Below, piece by piece: positions 29,163-32,151 of a stretch of DNA of 32,151 nucleotides; position 1 is the stretch's first letter; each line of letters opens with the position of its first letter. A program made the position numbers and the translations under genes. The notes beneath the pieces were generated by a model. The model ran no database searches, had not been told where the DNA came from, and saw nothing but the letters and a program-made list of their open reading frames with translations. The stretch is from Beijerinckiaceae bacterium (GTDB taxonomy: Bacteria; Pseudomonadota; Alphaproteobacteria; Rhizobiales; Beijerinckiaceae), in assembly GCA_006514895.1 (NCBI GenBank), contig VDMG01000105.1, positions 1-32,151 of the forward strand. The letters run 5' to 3'.

Positions 29163-31793
29163 TCACTTTCCTTCAGCGGGAGACTCAACAATGGAATCTG
29201 CCAGAACTCGGGTAACTGTAACCTTAGCAGTTCCGCTGTTGTTCCGGTAAAACACATCCGTCAGACCGGAAAGCGCCAGCACGGCGTCGTTGACATAAAT
29301 AAAAAGCTCTCCGATCGCGTCCGCTGTGATGTCGGAAATGAGCGTACGGTTCGGCTTGATGTTATTTGTGGCTTCACATGCAAGTTCCCAGCTTTTGAAG
29401 TCCTCATCGGCAGGTGACGGTATGTCCGCTTCCCACTTTTCCTTTGGGGGTTGGGGCGGACACTTCTTTACCTCCATGGCAGTCAAGTGTTCCATGGCAG
29501 TCAAGGGCGCGGCCGGCCGGAGCACGTGCTCGTAATTGCCGCGCTTGCCGATGCGCGCGACTGGCCGGAACCAATTCTCCCACCACCAGCGCTTGAGCGG
29601 CGATGCCATGACATGCCGCACACTGTCTGCAGCAAACCCTGTCACATCGGTTTTTTGTCGAACCATTCGCCATCCACACCCTCATCCATGTCGATTTGAA
29701 TGCGGTACGTCCCGCCTTCAACCAACCTAAGTTCGGTCGCCTGGCACATTGAGTTCGTCTTGAATGAGCTGGAGCCGAGTTTTTCTTCACCGGGGTCATT
29801 TATACTCGATTTGCAGTAAGCTCCGCCCGCGCTTAACAGATCGAAGGCCGCGCGATGCCCCAAGGAAAGGACGGCAAACGCAGCTAGAACAAGGAAGCCG
29901 AATGGCAGAGCTTCTTGGGCGGCGAACTTGTAAGCACACTTTGCCCAGCGGGTGGTCTGCATTTTGCGCGCGATGTTTAGAAGAACCCCGGCTTTGCCGG
30001 ATCGACGCTTCCGGGAGGGCGGAACATGCGGTAAGCCCATAAGGCGCCGAATACCACATCCATCGAATATTGGGCCGCATAGCCCATGCCCCAATTGCAA
30101 AGGCGGCGAACCACATCGCTGTCTTAAGCAACGCACCGCGCTAGCCCGTCGGCTTCAGGCGATTCACCCGCGATCCCACGTTCCAAGCCGCACGCGCACG
30201 ATCGCTAATGCGCCCCCGAAAGTGCGCGCTGAAGCGCAGGCTCAAGACGAGCCCGACGAGAACAGCGGCCGCTGCCACGGGGTGCTGGCGGACGGCAGTG
30301 ATCCAAGGCCCTACATACCGGGGTAGGAAGCCACTAATCGATTCGATAGCCCAGCCAACAGATCCTCCTGCTGTCACATCCAAGGATTCGGTCACGCCGC
30401 CGGTTCGAAGATAGTTCGCCAGGAGCGGGAAGGCGGCGGCGACCAAGACAAAGCCCAGTGACACGAAATAGTTGACCCGGCGCCACCACACGGTATCCAG
30501 ACAAGCTTGAAAAGGTCCGAGCGCTGCGGCAGCTTGCCTGTCTCGGTCGCGGCCGTTAGGGTATTCTTTGAGAACGAGCCGCTGATTTTCTAAATCGTCC
30601 CCAATGCTTTGCCACCAGGATTGGCCTCCGCCAAAGCTTTTCCAGGTCGGCAGCAACAAAAGCGACGGGCGGCCCGTAGGGCGGCAGCACATTGATATTC
30701 TGGGGCAATGAGATCGGCGCATATCCTGCGGTGCCGCAGACGATCCGAGTCATGACGCTGCCATAAACGAGCGGCGTGTTGCCCTCGCCCAAAATCAGCT
30801 GTGCGTCTCGCGGCTGGTAGAGCCACAAAGCTCCCAGACCGGATCGCGGGTCAAGCAATCGCGGCAAATTCCGCGACAATGGAAGGCATAAATCGCAATC
30901 CCATGTCGGCCGCTTCACCGATCATCCAGCCAAGCGCCACGTCGTCCGGATAGCCGCCGCCAACATCGGCGTGAGCCCCGGCAGACCAAACCTGCCGCAG
31001 CCGACCAGGCTTAACCGCCCATTTTTGACGAGGTTTTTCTCCGCCGTTTCGTCCCAGGGAATCGGATGGAAGGTTTTGCGGTCGTCCTCGAGGCTCAGGG
31101 CGTGCCGGGCGTTCTCGACATTTTTCAATAAGGCCTTGTCGCTGAATTTCATTGGCCAGACCCATTTGTCGACGGCTTGGGTGAGCTCGTCAACTGGCAG
31201 CCCATAGGCGGCGACAGTATCCCAAACCCCAACAAATTGGACGCTGATCCCCGTCCTGCGAAACGTAATCGTTTCTTTTTGGATCTCGGCGTAAGAGCGT
31301 TTGCCCGTCAGAGCGTTCCAGGTGGAGATCCACTTATCTCGGATATACCGGACGGCTACTACCCAGGGTATGATCGTCGGGAATGCCTTCCTGCGATAAG
31401 AGCGGTAAGCCGCCAGGGCATTCCGATCGAGCTCTGCTTCGGTCTCCCATGAGACAAGCCCTCGCGGTAGATCAGTCCGACCAATACCCGTATCGTAAAG
31501 GCGCCGCGGCTGAAGCCAAACGCCCAGATTTGATCGCCTTCACTGTAGTTGCGGCATAAGAATTTGTAGAGGTTGAGGACATTACGCTTTACCCCTATGC
31601 CAAGAGCGAGCCCAAGGATGCGCAGAAGCTTGACACTCGACGTGCCGACGCCATCGCCAAACACGGCAATTTGGGTTCCGTCCGTAAGATCGATCGCCTG
31701 ATACAAGCGCCAGACGTTCGTCTTGGACGACTTCGACGCACTGTTGCCGGTACCATCAGAAAGGACGATCAGATTTCGTGCACTGTCAATCAT
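29163..31793 (-). pseudogene. DUF2235-domain (alpha/beta-hydrolase-like, T6SS-phospholipase-related) protein, broken by multiple frameshifts
   Basis: N-term MIDSARNLIVLSDGTGNSASKSSKTNVWRLYQAI...WAFGFSRGAFTIRVLVGLI; later QVWSAGAHADVGGGYPDD, WWRRVNYFVSLGFVLVAAAF; collinear fragments in alternating frames to 29163. Confidence 0.85.
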
Positions 31794-31956
31794 GACTCAG
31801 GTTCGATCACAGAGGTCATGGCTTCGCGCTGCAATAGCTGGCATGGTACTTGTTGAAATTGAGGTCGTCGGAAACCGCGCCGTGCCAGGAAAGCAATGGG
31901 CAATGGGCACTGAACTTTGAAAATTCAAATTACTCATGTATTAGGGTTCGGACTCA

Positions 31957-32151
31957 TTATAGCCACCAGATGACGATCGCGGCGAGATCGATTGCGGCCA
32001 TGAAGTTTTTAAGGTTGCGATCGAAGCGCGTGGCGATGCGCCGCCAGTCTTTGAAGCGGCAGAACATGCGTTCGATGATGTTGCGCTGCTTGTAGATGGC
32101 CTTGTCGTAATTGTACTGGGTTTTGCGGGTTTTGCGCGGTGGGATGACCGC
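31957..32151 (-). mobile_element. IS5-like family transposase, C-terminal part (truncated by window edge)
   Basis: Minus-strand translation AVIPPRKTRKTQYNYDKAIYKQRNIIERMFCRFKDWRRIATRFDRNLKNFMAAIDLAAIVIWWL* (NIIERMFCRFKDWRRIATRFD is typical of IS5-like transposases). Confidence 0.9.

Noticed and set aside
1-32151. CRISPR arrays, tRNA or rRNA genes, prophage or defence modules
   Set aside because: No regularly spaced repeats, no cloverleaf or rRNA signature sequences, and no phage structural or defence-family proteins seen in the ORFs.

Overview
This is a 32 kb chromosomal window from an alphaproteobacterium. Gene content and order suggest Hyphomicrobiales, possibly Beijerinckiaceae-like, but that is inference only. 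Most of it is conserved housekeeping: acylphosphatase, an MFS carboxylate transporter, panC, a malic enzyme-Pta fusion, gmd-fcl-membrane polymerase, an L,D-transpeptidase, accA, the block lptC-lptA-lptB-rpoN-hpf-ptsN (minus strand), rnd, xthA, lolA and egtB-egtD (ergothioneine). I did not find a convincing new defence or biosynthetic system. The most interesting signals are non-coding or degenerate: (1) a 42-bp near-perfect palindrome containing a parS-like GTTTCACGTGAAAC core upstream of egtB; (2) a MITE-like ~95-110 bp intergenic repeat family with imperfect terminal inverted repeats, four copies plus one inverted partial copy, two of which supply host-gene stop codons; (3) a second palindromic repeat family, one copy abutting the inverted partial copy; (4) three genes broken by frameshifts (an RND/MMPL exporter, a DUF2235 protein beside a partial IS5-like transposase, and a small monooxygenase-like protein); (5) a pair of small secreted Gly-rich paralogues, one with a His/Tyr tail and an exact 24-bp tandem repeat, the other with an apparent compensated frameshift.
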